A DNA stretch of 64,000 bases from positions 777,022-841,021 of the forward strand of contig CBDCZY010000009.1 in assembly GCA_965224745.1 (NCBI GenBank), in the 5' to 3' direction. The translations under genes and the position numbers were made by a program. The notes beneath the pieces were generated by a model that did no database searches, was not told the DNA's origin, and saw only the letters and a list, made by a program, of their open reading frames with translations. Source of the DNA: CBDCZY01 sp965224745. Lineage in GTDB: Bacteria > Pseudomonadota > Gammaproteobacteria > Methylococcales > Methylomonadaceae. This document shows, one piece after another, positions 39,053 to 47,533 of the stretch (position 1 is its first letter; every line of letters begins with the position of its first letter).

Positions 39053-39407
39053 TCAATTCTGGTTCTGCTAAGTATCACTTAATAGGAGTAAAGACTTGTA
39101 AGGTACTGATGAAGCGATTCTGTGTCAATCCATGATCAAGAATATTTTTAAATTGATGTCTTAAAAACGGCTAACAAAAATTGTGTCTCAGACAGCTTAT
39201 TCATCAGAGGTACTATCAGAAATAGCACTAAATTTTGCACTAACCCCTCTGTTATTTGAGGCTTGATTTTAACTCAATTAACGCCTGCTAAATGAACTAG
39301 AGCAAACATCAACTGGTCGAAATAATAGGTATTATTCAATAAAATTATTGCATTAATTCGAATAGACTAAATAGGTCACATAGTCGTTGGTTAATTAGGA
39401 GAATCTT
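39053..39407. other. Divergent intergenic region between alaC and the Fap-like locus
   Basis: About 355 bp, AT-rich, holding the alaC promoter on the minus strand and the promoter of the first exported protein on the plus strand. No gene is seen. An AGGAG ribosome site stands 6 bp before the ATG at 39408. Confidence 0.5.
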
Positions 39408-39824
39408 ATGCAAGCTAAAAACTCATTGTCGATAGTTTTAGTAGCATCTTTGTTTGCACTCAATGTTACACAAGCCGAACCCATGATATTGAGCAACGCT
39501 CAGATGGACACTGTTACAGCAGGAGCATTGAACGTCATTGCAACTGCCAATGCATTCTCCTTAGGTCAACCAGCGATCACCCAAACTTATACTGGCACGC
39601 AAGCAATTCGCTATTCAAAAGATGGCTGGACCCTGGAAGTGGGTTTCGGTGTTGCCAGCGCGGCTGCCTGTTGTGGCGCCCCTTCTGTAGTCAATGCTAA
39701 TACCTTTGCAGCTGCCAATGGGAACTATGTCAGAATAAACCAAAACGCTCAGGCCACCTCTTCGCCTTATGTAAAATACTCAACTTCAGCTACTTCTATC
39801 GTATCTATCACTCGTCCTGACTAA
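39408..39824 (+). CDS. Exported Fap-like client protein 1 with double-glycine-type motif
   Basis: A 138-residue exported protein. A Sec signal peptide ends at about residue 23 (NVTQA). Immediately after it lies LSNAQMDTVTAG (28-39), which fits the double-glycine leader consensus LSxxELxxIxGG with Q for E, M for L and AG for GG. The predicted mature part (40-138) is rich in Ala, Ser, Thr, Asn and Tyr, with two adjacent Cys, as expected for an amyloid or adhesive fibre subunit. It is followed by a second protein with the same signal-plus-motif plan, then a C39 peptidase and a FapF-like barrel. Client status is an inference; no repeat of FapC type is seen. A strong AGGAG ribosome site supports the start. 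Confidence 0.7.
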   Translation: MQAKNSLSIVLVASLFALNVTQAEPMILSNAQMDTVTAGALNVIATANAFSLGQPAITQTYTGTQAIRYSKDGWTLEVGFGVASAAACCGAPSVVNANTFAAANGNYVRINQNAQATSSPYVKYSTSATSIVSITRPD

Positions 39825-39965
39825 CAGAAAAAACTCGTTTGACCTAATTCAACTCATCGAATTGAATTGAATTGAACCAATCTTCTGATCACGGACACCG
39901 TTCAATAGCTCAAAAGCACTTACTGTCTGCAAAGTCAAAAGTCAGATATATAACGGTTTAGTCAT

Positions 39966-40135
39966 TAATTCTACTTTGTCAGATTAACAATAAGGCCGTC
40001 ATACTCGTCGGGAACGGGTATCCAGCGCCACGGATGGCAAGCTGAAATTCATTCATGAAGTCTGGATTCCGGCCATCCCTGCCGGAATGACGATCTTTGA
40101 AAAAATGAATTATGTAATCTGACAAAGTAGAATTA
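39966..40135. mobile_element. MITE copy A (170 bp) with 20-bp terminal inverted repeats
   Basis: The ends AATTCTACTTTGTCAGATTA (39967-39986) and its exact complement (40115-40134) bracket an internal hairpin region with CCGGCATCC-like palindromes. TA on both flanks suggests a Tc1/mariner or IS630-type target duplication. It has no coding capacity and lies between the two exported proteins. Copies B, C and D are listed separately. Confidence 0.85.
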
Positions 40136-40437
40136 TTCCCTGCCTCTTTATGCCATTACCAGGGAATCAAGGTTCTGGTTTATTGTTTGTAATCTCCGTT
40201 AAAACAGCCTTTTTTTATATCTGTCACCTCTTTTGAGCAGCTCTACTACTTTAGGATAATACCGTCTACTTCTTAAGTATATTCAACCAATTGGGAATTG
40301 TGAAACCTAAAAAAAAAACACAATATATGTTCCGACGAAACGATAAATTCAGCAACAAGCTGAATAGCATTATCGGACCAGCTCTAAACAGAGTTCGTCA
40401 AAACCGAAGTTTCATTTTTCAATTTTGGAGAATTAAT

Positions 40438-40794
40438 ATGAACACAAAACTAGTTAGCATCATCTCAGGTCTGTTATTAGCAACCGGCATGTCAGTAGCG
40501 AACGCTCAAGAGCCAATGCAATTGACTGCTGCGCAAATGGACACCGTTTCTGCAGGTGTTTCTGGTCACTTCAGTCAAAATATTTGGCTAGACCAACATA
40601 TTCGTGATAGAAAAGATGCTAGATTTAATGTGCACACCAATGTCAGAGGCAATTCTGCAGTGGGTAACGCAACAGCAGATGCTTTCGGTAGGAATACTGA
40701 TGCACAAACTTGGACTGCATCTTATACAGATCCGTTTACGTCACAAGCTGGCTCTAAGAGCGTTTCTTTGACAGATGACAGTTGGCACTACTAG
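40438..40794 (+). CDS. Exported Fap-like client protein 2 with double-glycine-type motif
   Basis: A 118-residue exported protein. I start at 40438 (GGAG ribosome site 7 bp upstream), not at 40291, where the longer frame has no signal peptide. The signal ends at ANA23, followed by LTAAQMDTVSAG (29-40), the same leader-like motif as protein 1. The mature part (41-118) is polar with Asn, Ser, Thr, Asp and aromatic residues, and has GNSAVGNATADAFGRNT. It has no Cys, unlike protein 1, and shares little with it beyond the leader. A strong terminator follows, so it is made as its own transcript ahead of the secretion genes. Confidence 0.7.
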   Translation: MNTKLVSIISGLLLATGMSVANAQEPMQLTAAQMDTVSAGVSGHFSQNIWLDQHIRDRKDARFNVHTNVRGNSAVGNATADAFGRNTDAQTWTASYTDPFTSQAGSKSVSLTDDSWHY

Positions 40795-40869
40795 CATTAT
40801 TACAGACACAGGCTGGTATCGATGCCATGTCTGCAAATAATGCCAGGTAAATGCAGTGCTATTTACCCG

Positions 40870-40901
40870 AACCCTGCACTTAAAACGAGTGCAGGGTTTT
40901 T
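40870..40901 (+). terminator. Rho-independent terminator after exported protein 2
   Basis: AACCCTGCACT, a 7-nt loop and AGTGCAGGGTT form an 11-bp stem followed by a T run. It separates the exported-protein gene from the peptidase and barrel genes, which would let the clients be made in greater amount. Confidence 0.9.
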
Positions 40902-40984
40902 AAATTTATATCCATAGGAAAAAATCTAAACTTAACTTTTTCTTTATAATGCTTTCTAGGGAAATTTAAAAAGGTGTTTATTTG

Positions 40985-41641
40985 ATGACTGACTTTAAAT
41001 ATAGCGCAAAGTTATCCCATATCCTTGCAACGCACTCTTTTCTTTTGATTGCTGCCCTAATCTTTGTTTTTTATTTCCCTGCAACGCATGCTCGAGAACC
41101 GGTCAAATCACTCCTTGAAATAAGACGTAATAGAGTGATAGTACAAAAGTGGGACTTAAGTTGTGGCGCTGCTGCATTATCAACACTGCTAACCTATCAA
41201 CTCAATAAACCGGTTTCCGAAAAAGAGGTCGCGCAAGCTCTGATTAAACGTAAAGAATATATTGAGCACCCTGAACTCATTAATATCAAGCAAGGCTTTT
41301 CTTTGCTCGATTTAAAACGTTATGTTGATGGGTTAGGCTTTGAAGGAATAGGGTTTGGCAAATTGACTTTTGCTAATCTCATTAAATATGCGCCGATAAT
41401 GGTCCCTATCAAAGTGAAAGGTTATAACCATTTTGTTATTTTTCGTGGCTATCTTGGTAATAGAGTGTTATTAGCGGATCCTGCTTGGGGTAACCGCACG
41501 ATGTTGACCAAGGCGTTCACAGACGCCTGGATTGATTACCCTAAATTTGGTAAGGTCGGTTTTGTTGTTGTTGATCCCAGTAATAATAACCAACCTAACC
41601 AAATGGCACCTGTCCCCGAGGACTTTGTATTTTTACGATAG
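40985..41641 (+). CDS. Exported C39-type cysteine peptidase, FapD-like
   Basis: A 218-residue exported protein (ATG at 40985; the TTG three bases upstream is unnecessary). A hydrophobic signal or anchor at about 18-36 ends ATHA. The C39-type triad is complete: Gln54 (oxyanion) and Cys60 in VQKWDLSCGAAAL, His149 in GYNHFVIF, and Asp165 in LLADPAWGN. C39 domains cleave double-glycine leaders and are usually fused to ABC transporters; here it is free and exported, as in FapD of Pseudomonas functional-amyloid operons. It lies between the putative clients and a FapF-like barrel. Cleavage of the clients at AG is an inference from the paired motif and protease. Confidence 0.85.
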   Translation: MTDFKYSAKLSHILATHSFLLIAALIFVFYFPATHAREPVKSLLEIRRNRVIVQKWDLSCGAAALSTLLTYQLNKPVSEKEVAQALIKRKEYIEHPELINIKQGFSLLDLKRYVDGLGFEGIGFGKLTFANLIKYAPIMVPIKVKGYNHFVIFRGYLGNRVLLADPAWGNRTMLTKAFTDAWIDYPKFGKVGFVVVDPSNNNQPNQMAPVPEDFVFLR

Positions 41642-41659
41642 CGCTAATTGAGTAAATCA

Positions 41660-42919
41660 ATGAATATAACCTATAATAAACAACGCATTAAGATAATAAA
41701 CATGATTGTTCGGCTCAGCTGTATATTAGCCGCGATACTTCCCTTTTTAACACAAGCGGCTGACTCAACAACGCCCACGACCCGTCAGAAGGAATTGCAG
41801 CTCCAGATTAAACAACGAGACGTATTGATTAAGGACTTACTAAAACGAGTTGAAGCGCTTGAAAATAAAGAAATAATAAAGCAAGATCAACCGCCACAGT
41901 CCCAAGCTTCTACCAAAAAAAAACCGAAAACAACCTCTACAACAAAAACAAAAACATCTGCAGCGCCCAAAGATACATCCAAAAAACCTGCGCCCGGCCA
42001 ATTTGAGATCGATGAACAAGCTGCCCAGCGCGCATTGGAACGAACATTAGCGATATCAGGCGCACTATTATTGCCCGCAGGCTACATAGATACCGATGTA
42101 AATTTCACCTATTCTCGCTTTGAAAGGCAAGAAGTTGCAACAAAGAGTGACGACATAAGACTGGTGAAAATTAATCAAGATATTTTTCAACCTTCATTAT
42201 CTTTTAGGTTAGGACTTCCGTTCGAATCACAACTAGAGATGAGCCTTCCCTATCAATTTAAAAATCAATCTGATAGTGTTGAAGGAAATTTTGAAGAAAA
42301 AAAAAGTGGATCTGGTTTGGGTGATTTAAGTGTCGGCATTGCTAAAACATTGCTTCACCAGAGTGGTTGGATACCGGATCTTATCGCTCTGATCAGATGG
42401 GATAGTGATAGCGGTGTTGAAAGAGACGGGGATGTCTCACTAAACGGGGGCATTCACCAACTAAGCGGCTCGTTAACGGCTTTGATACGACAAGACCCAC
42501 TGGCGTTTTTTCTTGGCGCTAACTATGGTTCATCATTTGAAGAAAACGACGGATTTAAACCCGGCAACACCTTGGGTTTCACAGTAGGTGCTCAGCTCGC
42601 AGCCAGTTCATCAACATCGCTTTCCTTTGCATTAAGTCAATCATTTATCAGCAGGAGTAAAGCTGCATTTGAAGATCGAATTATTCATCTTGACAACGAT
42701 GAAAATGGACAACCACAAGATCCAGTCATAAAGCCAACACATCCGCACGGATCTAGTCAAACCATTAGCATTCTCTCCATTGGAGCTACTTCAAGAATTA
42801 CTCGAAATACCTTTGTAAATCTTAATGCAGGCATGGGGCTTACCGACGACGCACCGGATTATACGGTGGGCATAACCATCAGTACACGGAATAATCTGGG
42901 AGCCTACCTGGGATTATAA
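41660..42919 (+). CDS. FapF-like outer-membrane secretion barrel with coiled-coil domain
   Basis: A 419-residue outer-membrane protein. A signal peptide (to TQA33) is followed by a coiled coil at about 41-73 (QKELQLQIKQRDVLIKDLL), a Lys/Thr/Ser/Pro linker at 76-112, a helix with DEQAAQRALERTL at about 115-131, and then a beta-barrel rich in alternating residues. Coiled coil plus plug helix plus barrel is the FapF plan, the trimeric channel that secretes functional amyloid in Pseudomonas. The ATG at 41660 is preferred over a TTG at 41648; a still later ATG at 41702 also gives a signal. It directly follows the C39 gene. I did not see fapA, fapB, fapC or fapE orthologues. Confidence 0.8.
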   Translation: MNITYNKQRIKIINMIVRLSCILAAILPFLTQAADSTTPTTRQKELQLQIKQRDVLIKDLLKRVEALENKEIIKQDQPPQSQASTKKKPKTTSTTKTKTSAAPKDTSKKPAPGQFEIDEQAAQRALERTLAISGALLLPAGYIDTDVNFTYSRFERQEVATKSDDIRLVKINQDIFQPSLSFRLGLPFESQLEMSLPYQFKNQSDSVEGNFEEKKSGSGLGDLSVGIAKTLLHQSGWIPDLIALIRWDSDSGVERDGDVSLNGGIHQLSGSLTALIRQDPLAFFLGANYGSSFEENDGFKPGNTLGFTVGAQLAASSSTSLSFALSQSFISRSKAAFEDRIIHLDNDENGQPQDPVIKPTHPHGSSQTISILSIGATSRITRNTFVNLNAGMGLTDDAPDYTVGITISTRNNLGAYLGL

Positions 42920-42946
42920 AATTCAATGAGCAGAACAACTACTCCG

Positions 42947-43429
42947 TTATTGCTTAGAACGTTGCCAATCACCCGACTTTCCGCCTGATTTTTTCTTGAG
43001 CTGGACTGTTTCGATCACCATTCCCCGATCAACAGCTTTACACATATCGTAGATCGTTAATAGCACCACTTGCGTGGCATTTAAAGCCTCCATTTCTACA
43101 CCAGTGGAGCCTTTGGTCTTAACGGTAGTCAAGCATTGTATTCTTTGAAGACCGAGCTCTGGGGTAAGTGATATGTCGACATGCGTTATTTGGATAGGGT
43201 GGCATAACGGTATCAAGTCCGCTGTTTTCTTGCTGGCCATGATTCCGGCAATTCTTGCAATACCAAGCACGTCACCTTTTTTATGACTGCCTTTGACAAT
43301 CAACTCTAATGTGGTTGGAAGCATACTGATAAAACCTTCCGCAACAGCCATTCTTTCGGTTGACGATTTAGCGCCGATATCAACCATGTGAGCTGCGCCG
43401 GATTGATTAAAATGGGTTAGTTTGGTCAT
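42947..43429 (-). CDS. moaC: Cyclic pyranopterin monophosphate synthase
   Basis: The second step of molybdenum cofactor synthesis, 160 residues (normal). The core MVDIGAKSSTERMAVAEGF, KKTADLIPLCHPIQI, GSTGVEMEALNATQVVLLTIYDMCKAVD and GGKSGDW are all in place, including the catalytic Lys and His. It is divergent from moaD (61 bp between starts), so the promoter region is shared. Confidence 0.97.
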   Translation of the reverse strand: MTKLTHFNQSGAAHMVDIGAKSSTERMAVAEGFISMLPTTLELIVKGSHKKGDVLGIARIAGIMASKKTADLIPLCHPIQITHVDISLTPELGLQRIQCLTTVKTKGSTGVEMEALNATQVVLLTIYDMCKAVDRGMVIETVQLKKKSGGKSGDWQRSKQ

Positions 43430-43489
43430 TTGATTTAAAATAGAGAAAAATTTCAGCAGTTAGTTAATGTTTACCCGCAGGTTTATCCT

Positions 43490-43723
43490 ATGTCAATAAA
43501 GGTTCAATATTTTGCCAGTTTGAAGGAATTAACAAATCATTCTGATTTAGAGGTAGCTTTTACTCAGCCTGTTACTGTAGTGAATTTATGGTCGCAGATC
43601 AATCCAGATGTCCCACTACCGGAAAACATTCTGGTCGCTATCAATATGGATTACGCCCAACTTAGTGACTTAATTCAGGATGGCGATGAAGTGGCTTTTT
43701 TCCCACCCGTCACCGGAGGTTAA
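43490..43723 (+). CDS. moaD: Molybdopterin synthase small subunit
   Basis: A 77-residue ubiquitin-fold sulfur carrier for molybdopterin synthase. It ends in the required Gly-Gly (FFPPVTGG), which MoaB/MoeB-type activation thiocarboxylates. It lies 3 bp before moaE, its complex partner, so they are co-transcribed and probably co-translated. Confidence 0.97.
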   Translation: MSIKVQYFASLKELTNHSDLEVAFTQPVTVVNLWSQINPDVPLPENILVAINMDYAQLSDLIQDGDEVAFFPPVTGG

Positions 43724-43725
43724 CA

Positions 43726-44175
43726 ATGGTCATTATACGAGAGCATTCATTGCATCCTTGGAACGAGATACAACATTTTCAGAACGAAAAATTGGCCGAT
43801 AAGCAGGCGCATTATGGCGCTACAGCCAGTTTTGTTGGAACGATGCGGGATTTTAATGAAGACAATGACGTCACCAGCATGTCACTCGAATATTATCCTG
43901 GCATGACTGAGAAACAACTAGAAAAATCAATCCTGGATGCTTTTAAAAAGTGGCAGTGTATCGATGCATTGATCGTTCATCGAGTGGGTACGATCAAACC
44001 TGGAGAGCCTATCGTACTAGTGGCGGTATGGTCAACTCATCGAGGCGATGCTTTTGACGCCTGCCGTTTCTTGATGGAGAACCTGAAGTCTAAAGCACCT
44101 TTTTGGAAGAAAGAACAACTGGCCGATCAATCTTCCCGTTGGGTGCATAAGAATACCGATGGTTACGTCAAGTAA
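43726..44175 (+). CDS. moaE: Molybdopterin synthase large subunit
   Basis: The catalytic subunit of molybdopterin synthase, 149 residues (E. coli 150). FVGTMRDFNEDNDVTSMSLEYYPGM, VHRVGTIKPGEPIVLVAVWSTHR and the conserved KSKAPFWKKEQ near the C-terminus mark the family. It completes the moaC/moaDE cluster; moaA, moaB and moe genes are not in the window. Confidence 0.97.
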   Translation: MVIIREHSLHPWNEIQHFQNEKLADKQAHYGATASFVGTMRDFNEDNDVTSMSLEYYPGMTEKQLEKSILDAFKKWQCIDALIVHRVGTIKPGEPIVLVAVWSTHRGDAFDACRFLMENLKSKAPFWKKEQLADQSSRWVHKNTDGYVK

Positions 44176-44203
44176 ACGTATTAAATCTGGATTTGTAGTC
44201 TGT

Positions 44204-44701
44204 TCAATGCATTACAAAGGCCGTTGAAACGAAACTACCGAAAAAGTACAGACAAGTCAGGCTAAAACCCCACTGAACATCTTTCAATAATACCTTTTTC
44301 AAAATATAACCCACCACGCTTAAAGCCCAAAGAACCAGAAATACAATGGAATAAAATGGAATCAGGTTAATCCCTTTTTCAGCTGTGCTTAGCCAGAATG
44401 CCAACGGTAAACAAAGCAGGGCAATCATGCTTTCACTCGCCATAATAGCTGTGATGGTTTGTAAAAACCATTGCGTTTTTCGCGCAATCATCATGACGAT
44501 TCCAATAAATAGGATAGTCAGGACTGCTTCTACACCAGTGTGGATCATTGCTCTGCCATAACCGATCAAGGTACCCTGTACCAAAATGGACACCAAAGCA
44601 TAACGCATCAACACAAGTTGGAATAATTGATAATTTACAGTGATATCTTGCGGGTTGCTCCGAAAAAAGCACAACGCTAGAAATTTTTTAGTATTTGCCA
44701 T
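44204..44701 (-). CDS. Small polytopic membrane protein of unknown function
   Basis: A 165-residue protein with about four hydrophobic segments (for example LTILFIGIVMMI, IALLCLPLAFWL, LVLWALSVVGYIL and LTCLYFFGSF). It lacks a cleavable signal. It converges on moaE with 29 bp between stops, so it is a separate unit. I do not recognise the family; DUF-type inner-membrane protein is all I would say. Confidence 0.6.
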   Translation of the reverse strand: MANTKKFLALCFFRSNPQDITVNYQLFQLVLMRYALVSILVQGTLIGYGRAMIHTGVEAVLTILFIGIVMMIARKTQWFLQTITAIMASESMIALLCLPLAFWLSTAEKGINLIPFYSIVFLVLWALSVVGYILKKVLLKDVQWGFSLTCLYFFGSFVSTAFVMH

Positions 44702-44939
44702 TGTTATTTTCCTCAGTTATTTTTATCCTTAAAAGTATGGACAGAAAATGACAGTTCTGTGACTATTTCACCGACATAATTCCATATTCGTGATAAATCT
44801 CTCAGAGTACCAACATTTTGAATCAAGTTAGAATGAGGTAATGACTCATCATCAACTCATGACTAATAGGTTTTCCTATCGATTCGGTCAACCATCATCA
44901 TTTTCCAGTCTAATATTTTTCAGAAAGAAGCGCTTCACA

Positions 44940-45998
44940 ATGACCTTTGTAAGGTGTTTGCTAGGTGCGATTATTTTTTCTACACTGGTATCGCGCTCAA
45001 GCCTCGCTGCTAACTATTCCGAGTTATATATTCCTCTACCAGGATTAACCGCAAGAGATATTGCGATCATCGTGAATGTAGAAGATGAATTGAGCCAAAA
45101 AATCGGTCATTATTACAGTCAGCGTAGAGGTATTCCAAGTTCTCAAATTATCGAAGTACGATTTAAACCAGGCTTGGCGCAAATATCTGAAAAAGACTTC
45201 AAAAGATTGAAAAGTCATGTCGATGAGGAAACCCCAAAGCATGTGCAAGCCTTTGTGTTAACTTGGATGTTGCCATACCGAGTTGATTGTATGTCCATAA
45301 CGACTGCATTTGCCGCAGGGTTCGATAAATCCTTTTGTGCGATAGGCTGCAAATCAACCAAAGAAAATCCCTATTACAATTCTTTCAGCCAAAAGCCCTA
45401 CGATGATCTACAGTGGCGCCCAACCATGGCTTTAGCGGGTGAAAATTTTGACCAAGTAAAAAAACTGATCGACAGAGGCATTACAGCGGATTACACCTAT
45501 CCACAAGGATCTGGCTATTTATTGAAAACTACAGACCGAGCAAGAAGCACTCGAGCAGGTCGTTTTCTTACCACTGTTAACCGCTTCAAAAACATATGGA
45601 ATCTTCAATTCTTGGAACAAAACAGCCTACAAAATAAACAGGATGTGATGTTCTATTTCACTGGTTTGGCCAATGTACCTCATATCAAAAGCAACCGTTT
45701 TCTGCCAGGATCTATTGCAGATCACTTAACATCGAGTGGCGGTCAACTGGATGGTAAACATCAAATGAGTAGTATTGAATGGCTAAAAGCTGGCGCCACC
45801 GCCAGTTATGGTACAGTCGTAGAACCGTGTAATTTAACGGCCAAATTTCCTAACCCTGAAGTAATCCTGTATTTTTATCTAAGAGGGAATTCACTGATCG
45901 AAGCGTATTGGAAAAGCGTGGCCTGGCCAGGCCAAGGTATTTTTATCGGTGAACCGTTAGCGCGACCATTTGGCATTAAAAAACCTGCAAACAATTAG
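44940..45998 (+). CDS. TIGR03790-family exported protein
   Basis: A conserved exported protein of unknown function; the C-terminal SVAWPGQGIFIGEPLARPFG and the opening YSELYIPLPGLTARDIAIIVN with GIPSSQII are characteristic of the TIGR03790 family. I prefer the ATG at 44940, which gives a signal peptide ending SSLAA; longer frames from 44841 lack one. The mature length is about 330 residues, a normal family size. Four Cys in the first half may form disulfides. No operon partner is visible. Family members are often found in large environmental proteobacterial and verrucomicrobial genomes, as far as I recall. Confidence 0.75.
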   Translation: MTFVRCLLGAIIFSTLVSRSSLAANYSELYIPLPGLTARDIAIIVNVEDELSQKIGHYYSQRRGIPSSQIIEVRFKPGLAQISEKDFKRLKSHVDEETPKHVQAFVLTWMLPYRVDCMSITTAFAAGFDKSFCAIGCKSTKENPYYNSFSQKPYDDLQWRPTMALAGENFDQVKKLIDRGITADYTYPQGSGYLLKTTDRARSTRAGRFLTTVNRFKNIWNLQFLEQNSLQNKQDVMFYFTGLANVPHIKSNRFLPGSIADHLTSSGGQLDGKHQMSSIEWLKAGATASYGTVVEPCNLTAKFPNPEVILYFYLRGNSLIEAYWKSVAWPGQGIFIGEPLARPFGIKKPANN

Positions 45999-46003
45999 CT
46001 TGG

Positions 46004-46084
46004 CTCTACTTTGTCAACTTCCGACAATCTCTGCAGGAATAACAATCTTGAAATAATGAATCATCTAAGCTGCACAAAGTAGAA
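46004..46084. mobile_element. Degenerate MITE copy C with internal deletion
   Basis: Begins TCTACTTTGTC and ends GCACAAAGTAGAAC, matching the terminal repeats of copy A; the right half follows the same order of words, but about 85 bp are missing from the centre. It starts just after the TIGR03790 gene. Confidence 0.65.
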
Positions 46085-46472
46085 CTAAGGAAATGTTATA
46101 AAAGCTATTTGAATAACCAAACCATCGCCGAAGTTCCTATACAGAAGTCGTTGATGGAAATCTTTATTTCCCCAAAACATCCTTAATTCAAGTATTTCAA
46201 ATCAAGTGCCCACCACCCATATGTTAGTTAAAAGGGAATGCGTCTTATTTATCAAATGATGTAGACAATCAAGAAAACCCTGATGCTACATGGTATTTTC
46301 CCGAATATTAAGAAACAGCTGTAAATATCAAAAGATAAGTGCCTAAGCTAGATAGGCTTTGCATATTCCAAATTACGGGTATAAAATTCCTGTACATGGT
46401 TTTCGATGCGTCAGGAGTATATAACATTCGGTACTTAGTTCCTTAACCCCTTCAATGAATCGAGGAATTCCT
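46085..46472. other. Intergenic region before the Q-rich exported protein
   Basis: About 390 bp of AT-rich sequence without a recognisable gene. The ribosome site GAGGAA belongs to the next gene. Confidence 0.4.
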
Positions 46473-47228
46473 ATGAATATGAAAAGAACCCTTATTTTCG
46501 CCCTGTCACTTTTTTTGACTTCACAAGTTCTGGCCCAGAGTGATCAAGAAATCTTGCAAGTACTAAGAAATGCGGCTGACCTGGTTCGGACGAAAAACGC
46601 CACAACCCAGAGTATGTTAAGTATTTACCAGATGGGAAATAATGCCCAAGGTTACCAATTGTCCCAGTACGAGGCTCAGTACCACCAGCAATTCTTCAAG
46701 TATCTGGACGGTTTATCGAAGAATCCTGGTCAGTTGCGGAACCCGGCGAATGCTCAGGCTTATCAAGCCAAATATTGGGAGTATTGCTACCGTACAAACC
46801 AGCAAGATTATCGTCCCTATCAGCAGATCGCACCTGCCCTGCAACAATGGGTGGCTCAAAGACAATGGGAGGCATCTACCCCTCAAGGTCGCCAGGCATT
46901 TCAAAATCGTCAGCAACAAAAGCAATCAAACTGGAATGCGTACCAATCTAATCGCCAGCGACAGACCGCTGGATTTGACAACTACATGAAAGGTTTGCGT
47001 GAAGAATCAAATCAACGTGGTAAAAATCATCGCCAGTTCATCAACTCCATCAACGAGGAGGAGACTGTAACCAATCCGCATGATGGACAACAATATCAAA
47101 TAGACTCAGGTGCAAATCAGACTTGGATGAACGCTGATGGTGAAAATATCCAGAGCAATGATGCCTTCTACGACCCGAATTCCGTTCATGACAATTATCA
47201 AGACTGGCAGAAGGTACAGCCGGAATAG
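46473..47228 (+). CDS. Gln/Asn-rich exported protein of unknown function
   Basis: About 251 residues from the ATG at 46473, chosen for the GAGGAA site upstream rather than the ATG at 46455. A signal peptide ends SQVLAQ. The mature protein is strikingly rich in Gln and Asn with Tyr (for example QQKQSNWNAYQSNRQRQ and YQLSQYEAQYHQQF). It has one Cys and no membrane segment. Such composition is typical of disordered or prion/amyloid-prone sequences. It has no double-glycine-type motif, so I do not group it with the Fap-like clients. Function unknown. Confidence 0.65.
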   Translation: MNMKRTLIFALSLFLTSQVLAQSDQEILQVLRNAADLVRTKNATTQSMLSIYQMGNNAQGYQLSQYEAQYHQQFFKYLDGLSKNPGQLRNPANAQAYQAKYWEYCYRTNQQDYRPYQQIAPALQQWVAQRQWEASTPQGRQAFQNRQQQKQSNWNAYQSNRQRQTAGFDNYMKGLREESNQRGKNHRQFINSINEEETVTNPHDGQQYQIDSGANQTWMNADGENIQSNDAFYDPNSVHDNYQDWQKVQPE

Positions 47229-47360
47229 GGGTTTGAGGCGATTCCATAAAAACCCCAGTGGACTTTTCACATCCACTAACGTTCTTTAAGAAATAGGAGA
47301 GAAAGTGTCAGGTGCACATCAATTAATTCTTTTTCGTCAAATCAAATATTTGATTGTTCC

Positions 47361-47486
47361 ATGACCGGCATTCCGGGATTGCCGGAATCCAGGCTTCATA
47401 GATGAATTTCAGCTTGGCACCCGTGACGTTGAAGACCTGTTCCCTGGAGGATGACGGCCTTTTTGTTAATCTGGCGAAGTATAATT
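47361..47486 (-). mobile_element. Decayed MITE copy D, reverse orientation
   Basis: On the minus strand the sequence follows copy B through GGCCGTCAT, GGAACAGG, GCCAAGCTGAAATTCATC, TGGATTCCGG and CCGGAATG. The terminal repeat survives only as TTAATCTGGCGAAGTATAAT at 47465-47484. It is the most decayed of the four copies. Confidence 0.55.
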
Positions 47487-47533
47487 ATTGATTGCAGAAA
47501 AAGATTATATGTCTAAGCTGTGGTTGCTGATTG

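Noticed and set aside
40291..40437. N-terminal extension of exported protein 2
   Set aside because: It lacks a ribosome site and would bury the signal peptide inside the protein; the internal ATG at 40438 has GGAG at proper spacing.
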